Positions 5,261 through 13,082 of a stretch of DNA of 13,082 nucleotides are shown here, piece by piece; the first letter of the stretch is position 1; each line of letters starts with the position of its first letter. A program made the translations under genes and the position numbers. Source of the stretch: an uncultured Collinsella sp. (lineage in GTDB: Bacteria > Actinomycetota > Coriobacteriia > Coriobacteriales > Coriobacteriaceae); contig USOF01000010.1 of NCBI GenBank assembly GCA_900556285.1, positions 1 through 13,082 on the forward strand. Reading direction: 5' to 3'. The notes below the pieces were generated by a model. That model saw nothing but the letters and a program-made list of their open reading frames with translations, searched no databases and was not told the DNA's origin.

Positions 5261-6625
5261 ATGCAGCGAGATATCATTGCCAAGCTTAACGCTTGGAAAG
5301 CGTCAGAATATCGTAAGCCGCTTATCCTTAAGGGGGCGCGCCAGGTTGGAAAGACGTGGGCGCTTAAGGAGTTCGGCCGAACCTCGTACCTCAATTTTGT
5401 GTATCTGACGCTCGAGGAGCCGTCACCTGGGGTACAGAGCGAGTACGCTCAGTTTTTCGAAGGTACGCGCGATCCTCGACGGATCATCTCAAATCTTTCC
5501 CTGGCACTTGGACAGCCTATCGATCCCGGCGAGACGCTGCTTATTATTGATGAGATCCAGGATTGTCCTTCTGCAGTCGGCGCCCTTAAATACTTCTGTG
5601 ACGAGGCCCCCGAGTATCACGTCGCATGCGCAGGGTCTTTGTTGGGCGTTCGCTTGTCCCGTGAGACCAGCGCTTTTCCGGTGGGAAAGGTCGAGTTCAT
5701 GGAGATGCGCCCCATGAGCTTTTCCGAGTTTCTGAAAGCCGAGGGCGCTGCAAACTACGACGAATACCTTGGCGGCCTGGATCAGATCGAGACAGTGCCC
5801 GATTTCTTCCATGTCTGTCTCGTCGAGTATCTTCGTCGTTATTTTGCATGCGGCGGCATGCCAGAGGCTCTTGGCCGGTGGGCGGAGACGGGCGATATCG
5901 TTCAGGTCGATAAGGTGTTGTCTGATCTCTTGGATTCCTACGAGCGCGATTTTGCCAAGCATGGTGGCCGTGCGCAGTTCGCCAAGCTTTCGCAAATATG
6001 GAACTCGATTCCAGCTCAGTTGGCGCGCGAGAACAAAAAGTTCGTTTGGGGTGCGGTGCGCGAGGGGGCTCGTGCTCGAGAATACGAGGATGCTCTGGAA
6101 TGGCTTGCCGATGCTGGGCTCATCACGGTGGTTCGCCTTAATGCTGCCGGTGGTGTGCCGCTCTCTGCGTACGATGACCTCAAGGCATTTAAAGTCTACT
6201 GTCTTGATGTCGGCTTGCTGCGCCGCATGGCAAGGCTGGATGCGTCCGCTTTTGCCATCTCGGATGCGCTATTTTCGGAGTTCAAAGGTTCGTTCGCCGA
6301 GAACTATGTGCTTCAGGCATTACTTTCACAGTTAGATGCTGCTCCGCGTTATTGGACAAACGAGAAGCCGAAGCACGAAGTCGATTTTTTGATTCAAGTC
6401 GGAAACGAAATCGTTCCCGTCGAGGTCAAATCGGGAGAGGTCGTTCATTCCAAGAGCCTTAAGTACTATGCCGACAAGCATGCGGAGACGACTCCATTGA
6501 GGGTCCGCTACTCACTTAAGAACCTAAAGCTCGACGACGGGGTGCTCAACATTCCGTTGTATTTGGCTGATCGATCTGTCCCTCTTATCAAAAAGGCGCT
6601 TGATTGTGCGCATCTTGACGTTTAG
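5261..6625 (+). CDS. AAA-family ATPase with DUF4143 domain
   Basis: A 454-residue member of the widespread AAA_14/DUF4143 family, common in gut anaerobes and of poorly defined function. The N-terminal P-loop ATPase shows Walker A GARQVGKT (25-32), Walker B LLIIDEIQ (93-100) and a sensor-like CAGSLLG (123-129). The C-terminal DUF4143 part keeps a PD-(D/E)XK-like set: FAEN (Glu346), EVDF (Asp375) and VEVKSG (Glu388, Lys390), so a nuclease or restriction-like fold may be active. GGGAGG about 8 nt before the ATG supports the start. It stands alone between a plus-strand terminator and a convergent AraC gene and has an elaborate palindromic region upstream. Length is normal for the family and nothing is truncated. 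No partner gene points to its target. Confidence 0.9.
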   Translation: MQRDIIAKLNAWKASEYRKPLILKGARQVGKTWALKEFGRTSYLNFVYLTLEEPSPGVQSEYAQFFEGTRDPRRIISNLSLALGQPIDPGETLLIIDEIQDCPSAVGALKYFCDEAPEYHVACAGSLLGVRLSRETSAFPVGKVEFMEMRPMSFSEFLKAEGAANYDEYLGGLDQIETVPDFFHVCLVEYLRRYFACGGMPEALGRWAETGDIVQVDKVLSDLLDSYERDFAKHGGRAQFAKLSQIWNSIPAQLARENKKFVWGAVREGARAREYEDALEWLADAGLITVVRLNAAGGVPLSAYDDLKAFKVYCLDVGLLRRMARLDASAFAISDALFSEFKGSFAENYVLQALLSQLDAAPRYWTNEKPKHEVDFLIQVGNEIVPVEVKSGEVVHSKSLKYYADKHAETTPLRVRYSLKNLKLDDGVLNIPLYLADRSVPLIKKALDCAHLDV

Positions 6626-6689
6626 ATCCTGGGTGAGCTGACGGGCGGCGGCTAATTAATCGCTCCGTTACGGCCAGGGAGCTTGGGCC

Positions 6690-7694
6690 TTAGCGATGCT
6701 TGCTTCGCCAAGCCGTGGGTGTCATGCCGGTGTATTGTTTGAAGGCTTGGGCGAAGGCGGCCTGCTGAGGGTAGCCTAGACGCTCTGCCACCTGCGCTAT
6801 CGTGAGCGCGCTATCTGCCAAAAGGTCCTGCGCTCGCTCCATACGGCGTCTGCGAATGTAGGCGCCCAGGGACTCGCCGGTTTGGGCCTTAAAGGTGGCG
6901 CATAGTTTGGAGCGGCTTGTGTAGAGCCTCTCGGCCACCTCGTTGATACCCACATGTCTGCCTTTGTCGAGCGTGCGCTCAATCATTGCCGTTGCTTCTT
7001 CGGCCATGGTTATGCTGACGCGTGTGTCTGCCGCCTGCCGCGCCTGCTTGTGGGCCGCGCGCGAACAGGCGAGCTCCGCGACCATGGTCTCCACGATGCC
7101 CTGCATATAGACGTGTCCGCCTACGGTTTGGGCACGGTCCTCGTTAATCCGGCGCAGCGTGTGATAGATGGCAGACGTCGCTTCCTCGTGCCATGGCTCG
7201 GCAAACGCCTCAAAGATTCCCGCGAACTCGGTGGGATAGCGGTGCTCCAGTTCGTCAAAATATCCAGGCAAAAAGAGCACCGAGCGCGAGTGATAAAGTT
7301 CCCCCGCAAACAGCGGGCTTAATTCCTCGCCACAGCTATCTTGGATAAAGCTGCAAACGGCATTGTTTGGCCACGGTCCATGCAATGGTTTAAGGTTCGC
7401 GGGCGTTATGCCAGCCTCGGGCATGCATGTAAGTGTGGGTGCGCTGACCTCGCTCACGCAGGCGTATGGCTCGGGTGTGTATTCGGCCAGGTACATATCG
7501 TGCGTCGGGGTTATGAAATGCTCCATGACGATGCAGGTGGGGGAGAGGGGCATGATCCATGCGCGGCCGTGCGCCCGGTCATTTGCCACCTCGCCGGTAA
7601 AGACAGCGCCCTTGCCGGAAAGCTCCAGGCCAAACTGCTCAAATTGCGGTGCGTAGAGCTCGGTTATGTCGGTCGCTGCCCGCCGCATTTGCAA
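6690..7694 (-). CDS. AraC-family transcriptional regulator
   Basis: About 334 residues with an unassigned N-terminal sensing region (1-220) and a C-terminal AraC/XylS DNA-binding domain. The two helix-turn-helix units are INEVAERLYTSRSKLCATFK (about 250-269) and IAQVAERLGYPQQAAFAQAF (about 299-318), followed by the family's TGMTP motif. The start is ambiguous: TTG at 7694 lies 6 nt after AAGGAAAGGG, while ATG at 7688 is 12 nt away; spacing favours TTG. The gene is divergent from the ABC transporter pair, 114 bp away, so it likely controls that operon. Similar AraC-plus-two-ABC loci include yersiniabactin YbtA with YbtPQ, but the ligand here is unknown. No clear terminator lies in the 64-bp gap to the convergent ATPase. 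Confidence 0.9.
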   Translation of the reverse strand: MQMRRAATDITELYAPQFEQFGLELSGKGAVFTGEVANDRAHGRAWIMPLSPTCIVMEHFITPTHDMYLAEYTPEPYACVSEVSAPTLTCMPEAGITPANLKPLHGPWPNNAVCSFIQDSCGEELSPLFAGELYHSRSVLFLPGYFDELEHRYPTEFAGIFEAFAEPWHEEATSAIYHTLRRINEDRAQTVGGHVYMQGIVETMVAELACSRAAHKQARQAADTRVSITMAEEATAMIERTLDKGRHVGINEVAERLYTSRSKLCATFKAQTGESLGAYIRRRRMERAQDLLADSALTIAQVAERLGYPQQAAFAQAFKQYTGMTPTAWRSKHR

Positions 7695-7808
7695 AAGCGT
7701 CCCTTTCCTTTGCAGAAACGTCCACGCCTGGCTTGATTGTGAGCCATGGCTAACACGTCAATGATAAGTTCATTACGGTTAACTCTCAAGCCGTTAGAAA
7801 GGAATCTC

Positions 7809-9635
7809 ATGGCAAAGGGATCAAAAAGGGAAGGTGGAGGCATCGGCGAGCTGCTTGCATATGCCGGCGACCGTAAATTCCTAACGTATTTGGGCATGGC
7901 GCTCTCGGCGCTCTCGCAGCTGCTGAGCTTTGGCCCGTTCGTGTGCATTTGGCTTGTCGCGCGCGATCTTATCGCTGTGGCACCTAACTGGAGCGAAGCC
8001 ACCGATATCGCGATGTATGGCTGGTGGGCAGTGGGTTTTGCCCTGGCAAGCATCGTAGTTTATTTCGTGGGGCTCATGTGCACGCACCTGTCCGCGTTTC
8101 GCTGCGCGTCCAATATCCGCAAGACTACGAGCGAGCACCTGCTTAAGCTGCCGCTTGGCTACTTTGACACGCACGCCACCGGTGAGCTGCGTCGTGTTGT
8201 AGACGGATGCGCCGCCTCTACCGAGACCCTGCTCGCGCACATGCTGCCCGATATCGCCGGCGCCGCCGCCATGGTCGTGGGCTTGCTCGTGCTGCTTTTC
8301 GCCCTCGATTGGCGCTTGGGCGCGGCATGCCTCATCTCGGTCGTCGTTTCGTTTGGCGCCATGGCCACCATGATGAGCGGCAAAGGCGCCGAGTTCATGA
8401 AGGCCTACATGGGAGCGCTGGTCAAGATGAACAAGACCGGCACCGAATACGTACGTGGTATTCCCGTGGTCAAGGTGTTTCAGCAGACGGTCTACTCCTT
8501 TAAGGCCTTCCACGATGCGATCGCCGAATACGCCGACATGGCACAAAACTATGCGGGCACGTTCTGCCGAGGTCCGCAGGTACTCAATCTTACCGCGCTC
8601 AATGGTCTTGTGGCATTCCTGTTGCCCGTGGCGTTGCTGTTGGCGCCGGGCGAGACGGACTTCGCGCATTTTATGGCCAACTTCACGTTTTACGCGATAT
8701 TTTCGGCCGTGGTGCCGACGGCCATGACCAAGCTCATGTTTGTGGGTGAGGCCTCTCAGATGAGTGCCGATTCGCTGGCTCGTATTCGAAGCGTCATGGA
8801 TTCCAAGCAGCTCTCCGTGACCGCCCAACCCAAGCACCCTGCCGGCAGCGACGTGCGATTTAAGGATGTGAGCTTTACCTACGAGGGTGCCGAAGCACCT
8901 GCCGTTAGCCATGTGAGCTTTAGCGTTTCCGCGGGTAGCACCCTCGCCCTGGTGGGTCCCTCGGGTGGCGGTAAGTCAACCTGCGCAAGCCTGATCCCGC
9001 GTTTTTGGGATGTTTCCTCGGGTCGAGTGCTCGTAGGCGGCGTGGACGTTCGCGATATGGATCCGCACGAGCTTATGGACCAGGTCGCCTTCGTGTTCCA
9101 GACCAACCAGCTGTTCCGGCAAACACTTGCCGATAACGTGCGCGCCTCCAAGCCTACGGCCACTGACGACGAAGTGCGTGCGGCCCTCTCCGCAGCTCAG
9201 TGCGACGACATTGTTGCCAAGCTCCCACAGGGCATCAATACTATGCTCGGTGCCGGCGGAGCATATCTTTCGGGCGGCGAGGTCCAGCGCGTGGCGCTCG
9301 CCCGCGCGATCCTTAAAGACGCGCCTATCGTGGTGCTCGACGAGGCCACGGCGTTTGCCGATCCCGAGAACGAGGCGCTCATCCAGCGCGCCTTTAGCAA
9401 GCTGGCGGCGGGTCGCACGGTCATTATGATTGCGCACCGACTCTCGACTGTAGTGGGCGCAGACCAAATCGTGGTGCTCAACCAGGGCAGCGTGCAGGAG
9501 TCGGGTACCCATGCCGAGTTGCTGTCCCAAAACGGTCTGTATGCCAGGATGTGGGCCGAATACGAACAGGCCGCGAGCTGGAAAATCACTGCAGCGACCG
9601 CGGATGCCGCCGTCACGAAGGGAGGCGAGGCCTAA
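7809..9635 (+). CDS. Fused ABC transporter subunit (membrane domain plus ATPase), first of a pair
   Basis: 608 residues in exporter-type architecture: an N-terminal six-helix membrane domain (about 20-315) and a nucleotide-binding domain (about 345-585). Motifs are Walker A GPSGGGKST (383-391), Q-loop Gln431, signature LSGGE (487-491), Walker B IVVLDEAT (507-514) and H-loop His543. The D-loop reads FADPE instead of the usual SLD, a mild divergence often seen in one half of heterodimers. The ATG at 7809 is preceded by AAAGGA at 6-nt spacing; an in-frame ATG at 7746 lacks a ribosome site. It should pair with the next gene product. Direction and substrate are not decided by sequence: YbtP/Q and IrtA/B share this fold yet import siderophores. 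Confidence 0.93.
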   Translation: MAKGSKREGGGIGELLAYAGDRKFLTYLGMALSALSQLLSFGPFVCIWLVARDLIAVAPNWSEATDIAMYGWWAVGFALASIVVYFVGLMCTHLSAFRCASNIRKTTSEHLLKLPLGYFDTHATGELRRVVDGCAASTETLLAHMLPDIAGAAAMVVGLLVLLFALDWRLGAACLISVVVSFGAMATMMSGKGAEFMKAYMGALVKMNKTGTEYVRGIPVVKVFQQTVYSFKAFHDAIAEYADMAQNYAGTFCRGPQVLNLTALNGLVAFLLPVALLLAPGETDFAHFMANFTFYAIFSAVVPTAMTKLMFVGEASQMSADSLARIRSVMDSKQLSVTAQPKHPAGSDVRFKDVSFTYEGAEAPAVSHVSFSVSAGSTLALVGPSGGGKSTCASLIPRFWDVSSGRVLVGGVDVRDMDPHELMDQVAFVFQTNQLFRQTLADNVRASKPTATDDEVRAALSAAQCDDIVAKLPQGINTMLGAGGAYLSGGEVQRVALARAILKDAPIVVLDEATAFADPENEALIQRAFSKLAAGRTVIMIAHRLSTVVGADQIVVLNQGSVQESGTHAELLSQNGLYARMWAEYEQAASWKITAATADAAVTKGGEA

Positions 9636-11393
9636 ATGTTCGCCTCATTCCAAAAGAAGTATTTCCTATCCGATAAAGGCGTCGCCGGCGTAAAACGCGG
9701 CGTCTTCTGGACCACGCTCACCAATCTTATTACCATGGCCGGTATGGGCTTTTTATTCCTGGTTATGGCCGGCTTTGTCGAGCATCTCGCCAGCGGGGCT
9801 GACCTGCCGGATGCCCTGCCGATCGTGGGCGGCCTCCTGGTCTTTTTCGTGTTGCTCTTTGCCTCTAACTGGCAGCAGTATTACTACACCTACTGCATCT
9901 TTTACGAGGAGTGCGGCAAGCAGCGTATGGAGATCGCCGAGCGCTTGCGCAAACTGCCGCTGTCGTTTTTTGGTCGTCGTGATCTGGCCGATTTAACCGA
10001 GACCATCATGGGTGACGTCCAGACCATGGAGCACGCCTACAGCCACGTGCTGGGAGAGCTTTGGGGTGCCATCATCGCAAGTGCCATTGTGTTCGTGGCG
10101 TCGCTGTTCTTTTGCTGGCAGCTGGCGATCGCGGCGTTTTGGAGCGTTCCCGTGGCCTTTGCCGTGCTCTATCTAACACGCGGCCCCATGACTCCGGTGT
10201 TCGATCGCGTGCGCGCCGAGAAGGTCAAGGTTACCGAGGCGATTCAAGAGACACTCGACTGCGTTCGCGAGATCCGCGCCACCAATCAGGAGGCCCATTA
10301 TCTTGAGGGACTCAACGCCGTGATTGATGCCGAGGAGCGCGAGACCACCAAGGGCGAGCTCGCTAACGGGCTTTTGGTCAACTCCGCCTTTGTCATCCTA
10401 CGTCTGGGCATTGCCACCACGCTGGTCACGGGCGCCGCAATGGTCGCCTCCGGGCAGGTCGACTTTTTGGTGATGTTTGCCTTCCTGCTTATGGTGAGCC
10501 GTATCTATGCACCCTTTGACCAGGCGTTAATGTTAATGTCCGAGCTGTTTGCCGCCGAGTCGTCTGCCAAGCGCATGCGTTCCATCATGGAAGAGCCTGT
10601 GGCGCGGGACAGCGAGAAATTTGAGCCCGCGGGCCACGATGTGGTGTTCGATCATGTGGCATTTGGCTATGGTGCGGGCGAGGACGGACGCGCCGGCGAG
10701 AAAGTTCTTACCGATGTGAGCTTTACCGCCAAGGAAGGCGAGGTCACGGCACTGGTCGGTCCTTCGGGTTCCGGTAAGTCTACGGTGAGCCGCCTGGCTG
10801 CGCGCTTTTGGGATGCCACCGATGGCACGGTCACCGTGGGTGGCGTGGATGTTACGAGCGTCGATCCCGAGGTGCTGCTGCGCGACTACGCCATTGTGTT
10901 CCAAGACGTGCTGCTCTTTGACGACACGGTGATGGGAAACATCCGCCTCGGGCGTCGTGATGCCACCGATGAGGAAGTGCTTGCGGCCGCGCGTGCCGCC
11001 AACTGCGACGAGTTCGTGAGCCGCATGCCGCAGGGCTACGACACCATGATCGGCGAGAACGGCTCCAAGCTGTCCGGCGGTGAGCGCCAGCGCATCTCTA
11101 TCGCCCGCGCGCTGCTCAAAGATGCGCCCATCGTGCTGTTGGACGAGGCGACGGCGAGCTTGGACGTGGAGAACGAGACCGTGGTACAGCAGGCACTCTC
11201 CCGTCTGCTCGCAGGTAAGACGGTTATCGTTATTGCCCACCGTATGCGTACGGTGGAAAATGCCGACAAAATCGTTGTGCTCAAGGATGGAGTGGTTGCC
11301 GAACAGGGCACCCCGGCGCAGCTCAAGGCAGCAGGCGGAGAATTCGCCCGCATGGTTGCGCTGCAAAAGGAAGCGGCTGCCTGGCAGCTGTAG
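9636..11393 (+). CDS. Fused ABC transporter subunit, second of a pair
   Basis: 585 residues, same layout: membrane domain about 20-310 and ATPase domain about 335-575, with Walker A GPSGSGKST (375-383), Gln423, signature LSGGERQR (479-486), Walker B IVLLDEAT (499-506), D-loop SLD and His535, all canonical. The ATG follows directly on the TAA of the upstream gene, and GGGAGG/CGAGG lie inside the previous gene's last codons, so the two are translationally coupled and probably form a heterodimer. This half has the fully consensus ATPase site. A REP-like palindrome starts two bases after the stop and may stabilise or end the transcript. Confidence 0.93.
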   Translation: MFASFQKKYFLSDKGVAGVKRGVFWTTLTNLITMAGMGFLFLVMAGFVEHLASGADLPDALPIVGGLLVFFVLLFASNWQQYYYTYCIFYEECGKQRMEIAERLRKLPLSFFGRRDLADLTETIMGDVQTMEHAYSHVLGELWGAIIASAIVFVASLFFCWQLAIAAFWSVPVAFAVLYLTRGPMTPVFDRVRAEKVKVTEAIQETLDCVREIRATNQEAHYLEGLNAVIDAEERETTKGELANGLLVNSAFVILRLGIATTLVTGAAMVASGQVDFLVMFAFLLMVSRIYAPFDQALMLMSELFAAESSAKRMRSIMEEPVARDSEKFEPAGHDVVFDHVAFGYGAGEDGRAGEKVLTDVSFTAKEGEVTALVGPSGSGKSTVSRLAARFWDATDGTVTVGGVDVTSVDPEVLLRDYAIVFQDVLLFDDTVMGNIRLGRRDATDEEVLAAARAANCDEFVSRMPQGYDTMIGENGSKLSGGERQRISIARALLKDAPIVLLDEATASLDVENETVVQQALSRLLAGKTVIVIAHRMRTVENADKIVVLKDGVVAEQGTPAQLKAAGGEFARMVALQKEAAAWQL

Positions 11394-11394
11394 G

Positions 11395-11427
11395 AATATG
11401 ACAAAGGGACAATCCCTTTGTCATATT
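11395..11427. repeat. REP-like palindrome, copy 2
   Basis: Perfect 15-nt arms (beginning AATATGACAAAGGGA) around CAA, directly after the ABC operon stop codon. It shares the core arms and the following ATTG with the copy at 5100-5126, differing in the loop and outer bases. On transcription it would give a stable 3' hairpin, with no T-tract typical of an intrinsic terminator. Confidence 0.85.
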
Positions 11428-11464
11428 GAGTTAATCCCCATAGTTTCCAAAAAGTTAGCCATTG

Positions 11465-11493
11465 TTGACCAAATAGTTATACTAAACTATTTT
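11465..11493 (+). promoter_or_regulatory. Promoter of the metal-ATPase operon overlapping an 8-6-8 dyad
   Basis: TTGACC (11465-11470), a 17-bp spacer and TATTTT (11488-11493) make a plausible promoter. An alternative pair is TTAGCC (11455-11460) with TATACT (11478-11483), also at 17 bp. AAATAGTT (11471-11478) and AACTATTT (11485-11492) form a perfect dyad across both -10 candidates, so a repressor bound there would block transcription. The TAG..TTA..TAA..CTA look recalls DtxR/MntR-type boxes, which would suit a metal-export operon; the assignment is inference. Confidence 0.55.
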
Positions 11494-11525
11494 CAAAAGC
11501 GTGCTCGAGCAAACTAATGAACTCG

Positions 11526-11558
11526 GGTGCTAGGGCACCATGCCGCGCTTGTGCGGCA
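11526..11558 (+). promoter_or_regulatory. Tandem hairpins in the leader of the small membrane protein gene
   Basis: GGTGC/GCACC (11526-11539) and TGCCGC/GCGGCA (11541-11558) stand back to back, ending just before the AAGGGAG ribosome site at about 11560. They may protect the RNA 5' end or tune translation. No known metal riboswitch motif is seen and there is no T-tract. Confidence 0.4.
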
Positions 11559-11573
11559 AAAGGGAGAAGCAAC

Positions 11574-11819
11574 ATGAAGAAGTCGACGTTTAACACCCTG
11601 CTTGTCGGTGGCGGTTTTCTGCTTGGCACGGCCGGCATCAAGCTGCTTACCAGCGCTCCGGTCAAGAATGCCTGCGTGCAGGGTATCGCGTGCGGTATGC
11701 GCGTCAAGAACTGCTACCAGGACATGGTCGAGCAGGCCAAGGCTAATGTCGATGACATGGTTGCCGAGGCTGCCTACATCACCCAGAGCGAGGCCACTGC
11801 TGACGAGGCAGCCGAGTAA
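11574..11819 (+). CDS. Small single-span membrane protein, PacL1/DUF1490-like partner of the P-type ATPase
   Basis: 81 residues: a short basic start, a Gly-rich transmembrane helix (about 6-25, TLLVGGGFLLGTAGIKLL), then an amphipathic stretch (SAPVKNACVQGIACGMRVKN) and an acidic, Ala/Glu-rich C-terminus. Size, topology and position directly before a P1B ATPase match mycobacterial Rv3269 (PacL1), which precedes ctpC and supports that metal pump, and related short families in Firmicutes. The metal-binding His/Asp tail of PacL1 is not seen; instead there are cysteines at about 34, 40 and 47. AGGGAG 7-8 nt before ATG 11574 fixes the start. The ATPase gene begins 18 bp after the stop. The family link is from recall of pattern, not an alignment. 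Confidence 0.75.
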   Translation: MKKSTFNTLLVGGGFLLGTAGIKLLTSAPVKNACVQGIACGMRVKNCYQDMVEQAKANVDDMVAEAAYITQSEATADEAAE

Positions 11820-11837
11820 CGCTCCCAGGCACAAACT

Positions 11838-13082
11838 ATGAGATTCTCGATTATTAGCGAGATCCCCGGCAGGACCCGTCTTCAATTGGCGGGTCCTGTG
11901 CCAGAGAGCGATCTCGATGCACTTCTTAAGCTTGGCGGCGACATCGATGGCGTGCACAAGGTGCGCGTGTATGGCCGCATTGGCCAGATGGCGCTGGAGT
12001 ACGACGAGCCGCGCCGCGCAAGCGTGCTCGACGCCCTAGGCGCACTCGATGCTCAAGCTATCGCCGATGCCAAGTCGGGCTACGTGATGCAACTCGAGCC
12101 GCGCAAGCACAAACTCGTTATGGATCTTGCCACACTTATCGGCGCCCACTACGCGCGCCGCTGGTTCTTGCCGACGCCTCTGCGTGCGGTGTTTGTCGTG
12201 GCCGGTTACATGGCATTTTTGCGCGCTGCCCTTCATGAGCTGGCGCAGCCACGCCTGACCGTTCCCGTGCTCGACGCTTCGGCCATCGGCATTTCGTTCG
12301 TCAAGCGTGATGTCGACACCGCGGGCCAGACGATGTTCCTGCTCAACGTGGGCGAGTTGCTCGAGGACTACACCCGCGCCATGAGCGAAAACGAGCTCAT
12401 CAACTCGCTGCTCGATGTGCCCGACAAGGCGCAAAAGGTCGTCGGCGACACCGAGGTAAGCGTTGCCGCGACCGAGCTCGAGCCCGGCGATTTGGTCGCC
12501 GTGCGCACTGGCATGTCCATTTGCATCGACGGTGTTGTCGAGCAGGGGAGCGCTATGGTCAACCAGGCGACCCTGACCGGCGAGCCGCTGGCCGTCGAGC
12601 GCAGCGTGGGCGACGATGTGTTCGCCGGTACCGTCGTGGAAGACGGCAGCATCTTGGTGCGCGTGCGCGCCAACACGGCGCAGACCAAGCTCCGCTCGAT
12701 CGTCTCGCTCGTGCAGACGGCCGATTCGCTCAAGTCCGAGGGCCAGTCGCACATGGAAGACCTCGCCAACAAGATCGTCCCGTGGAACTTCCTGCTCGCG
12801 GGCCTGGTTGCGCTTACCACCCGCAGCCTCATCAAGACCTCGGCGGCACTGATGGTCGACTACTCGTGCGCACTCAAGCTCACGGGTTCCGTCGCCGTCA
12901 TGACTGCCATGAGCGATGCTGCCAAGATGGGTGTTATGGTCAAGGGCGCCAAGTACTTTGAGTCGTTTGCCAAGGCCGACACCATTGTGTTTGATAAGAC
13001 CGGCACGCTTACCGAGGCGCAGCCGCGTCTTGCCTGCGTGCTCACCACCGATGGTTGGAGCGAGGACGAGATCCTGCGCCTT
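11838..13082 (+). CDS. P1B-type heavy-metal ATPase, CtpC-like (3' end outside window)
   Basis: 415 codons are present and the frame stays open to the window edge. The N-terminal ~75 residues look like an HMA fold with an IPGRTRL motif but no CxxC. The actuator domain has the LTGEP loop (246-250), and phosphorylation occurs at Asp386 in FDKTGTLT. The membrane metal site, normally CPx, reads VDYSCALKLTG (340-350), with no proline. Family pumps export transition metals; CtpC of mycobacteria is tied to Mn/Zn. ATG 11838 lies 18 bp after the small membrane protein's stop with only a weak CAGG upstream, so translation may depend on coupling. About 300 further residues (ATP-binding domain and last helices) should follow. 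The metal cannot be assigned from this part. Confidence 0.9.
   Translation, partial: MRFSIISEIPGRTRLQLAGPVPESDLDALLKLGGDIDGVHKVRVYGRIGQMALEYDEPRRASVLDALGALDAQAIADAKSGYVMQLEPRKHKLVMDLATLIGAHYARRWFLPTPLRAVFVVAGYMAFLRAALHELAQPRLTVPVLDASAIGISFVKRDVDTAGQTMFLLNVGELLEDYTRAMSENELINSLLDVPDKAQKVVGDTEVSVAATELEPGDLVAVRTGMSICIDGVVEQGSAMVNQATLTGEPLAVERSVGDDVFAGTVVEDGSILVRVRANTAQTKLRSIVSLVQTADSLKSEGQSHMEDLANKIVPWNFLLAGLVALTTRSLIKTSAALMVDYSCALKLTGSVAVMTAMSDAAKMGVMVKGAKYFESFAKADTIVFDKTGTLTEAQPRLACVLTTDGWSEDEILRL

Noticed and set aside
7746..7808. Upstream in-frame ATG extending the first ABC protein by 21 residues
   Set aside because: No ribosome site before 7746, whereas AAAGGA precedes ATG 7809 at good spacing; the extension would use the promoter region.
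7881..9530. Minus-strand open frames opposite the first ABC gene
   Set aside because: Antisense shadows of strongly conserved ABC motifs; His/Gly/Arg-rich translations without domains.
11517..11573. Upstream in-frame ATG extending the small membrane protein by 19 residues
   Set aside because: It would translate the two leader hairpins and lacks a ribosome site; AGGGAG supports ATG 11574, and the membrane helix then sits at the N-terminus as in the family.
1..13082. CRISPR array, insertion sequence, prophage genes or rRNA
   Set aside because: No regularly spaced repeats, transposase, integrase or rRNA sequence could be seen.

Overview
The window is high-GC (roughly 60 %) bacterial DNA. Its gene content (CstA, a DUF4143 ATPase, an AraC regulator with a pair of fused ABC half-transporters, a small membrane protein with a P1B-type ATPase) and its many intergenic palindromes suggest a gut Coriobacteriia genome, most likely Collinsella or a close relative. 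That placement is inference from composition and gene style; no rRNA or other marker gene is present.

Layout. Positions 1-4349 are read from the minus strand. A 3' repeat/hairpin lies at 3-57. Next is a 727-residue protein with an N-terminal winged-helix-like part, a long disordered linker and a C-terminal Toprim domain resembling JetD of Wadjet systems (94-2277). Then come a strong terminator and cstA, a peptide/pyruvate-type carbon-starvation transporter (2460-4349). cstA has a long structured leader (about 4366-4584) with a good sigma-70-type promoter. The leader carries a 14-codon leader peptide ending VVII, several mutually exclusive hairpins, an intrinsic terminator before the cstA ribosome binding site, and a 20-bp helix that would bury the leader peptide's own ribosome binding site. 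This looks like a branched-chain amino-acid attenuator in front of a cstA gene and is the most interesting item in the window.

Positions 4620-5260 are non-coding. They hold a possible small RNA, a second inverted copy of the 3-57 repeat (91 % identical, with a compensatory base-pair change), an unassigned structured stretch, an intrinsic terminator, a REP-like palindrome, and a large dyad with two CRP/FNR-like boxes. The dyad stands in front of a DUF4143 ATPase with an intact PD-(D/E)XK-type motif (5261-6625).

Positions 6690-11393 form a transport locus. An AraC-family regulator (minus) is divergent from two fused ABC membrane/ATPase subunits whose genes abut (TAA immediately followed by ATG), which implies a heterodimeric transporter probably controlled by the AraC protein. 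A second REP-like palindrome closes the operon.

Positions 11465-13082 begin a metal-transport operon. A promoter overlaps an 8-6-8 dyad, two leader hairpins follow, then an 81-residue single-span membrane protein resembling PacL1/DUF1490-type partners, and then a P1B-type ATPase that runs off the window end. The ATPase has an N-terminal domain without CxxC and an SCA motif where CPx is usual.
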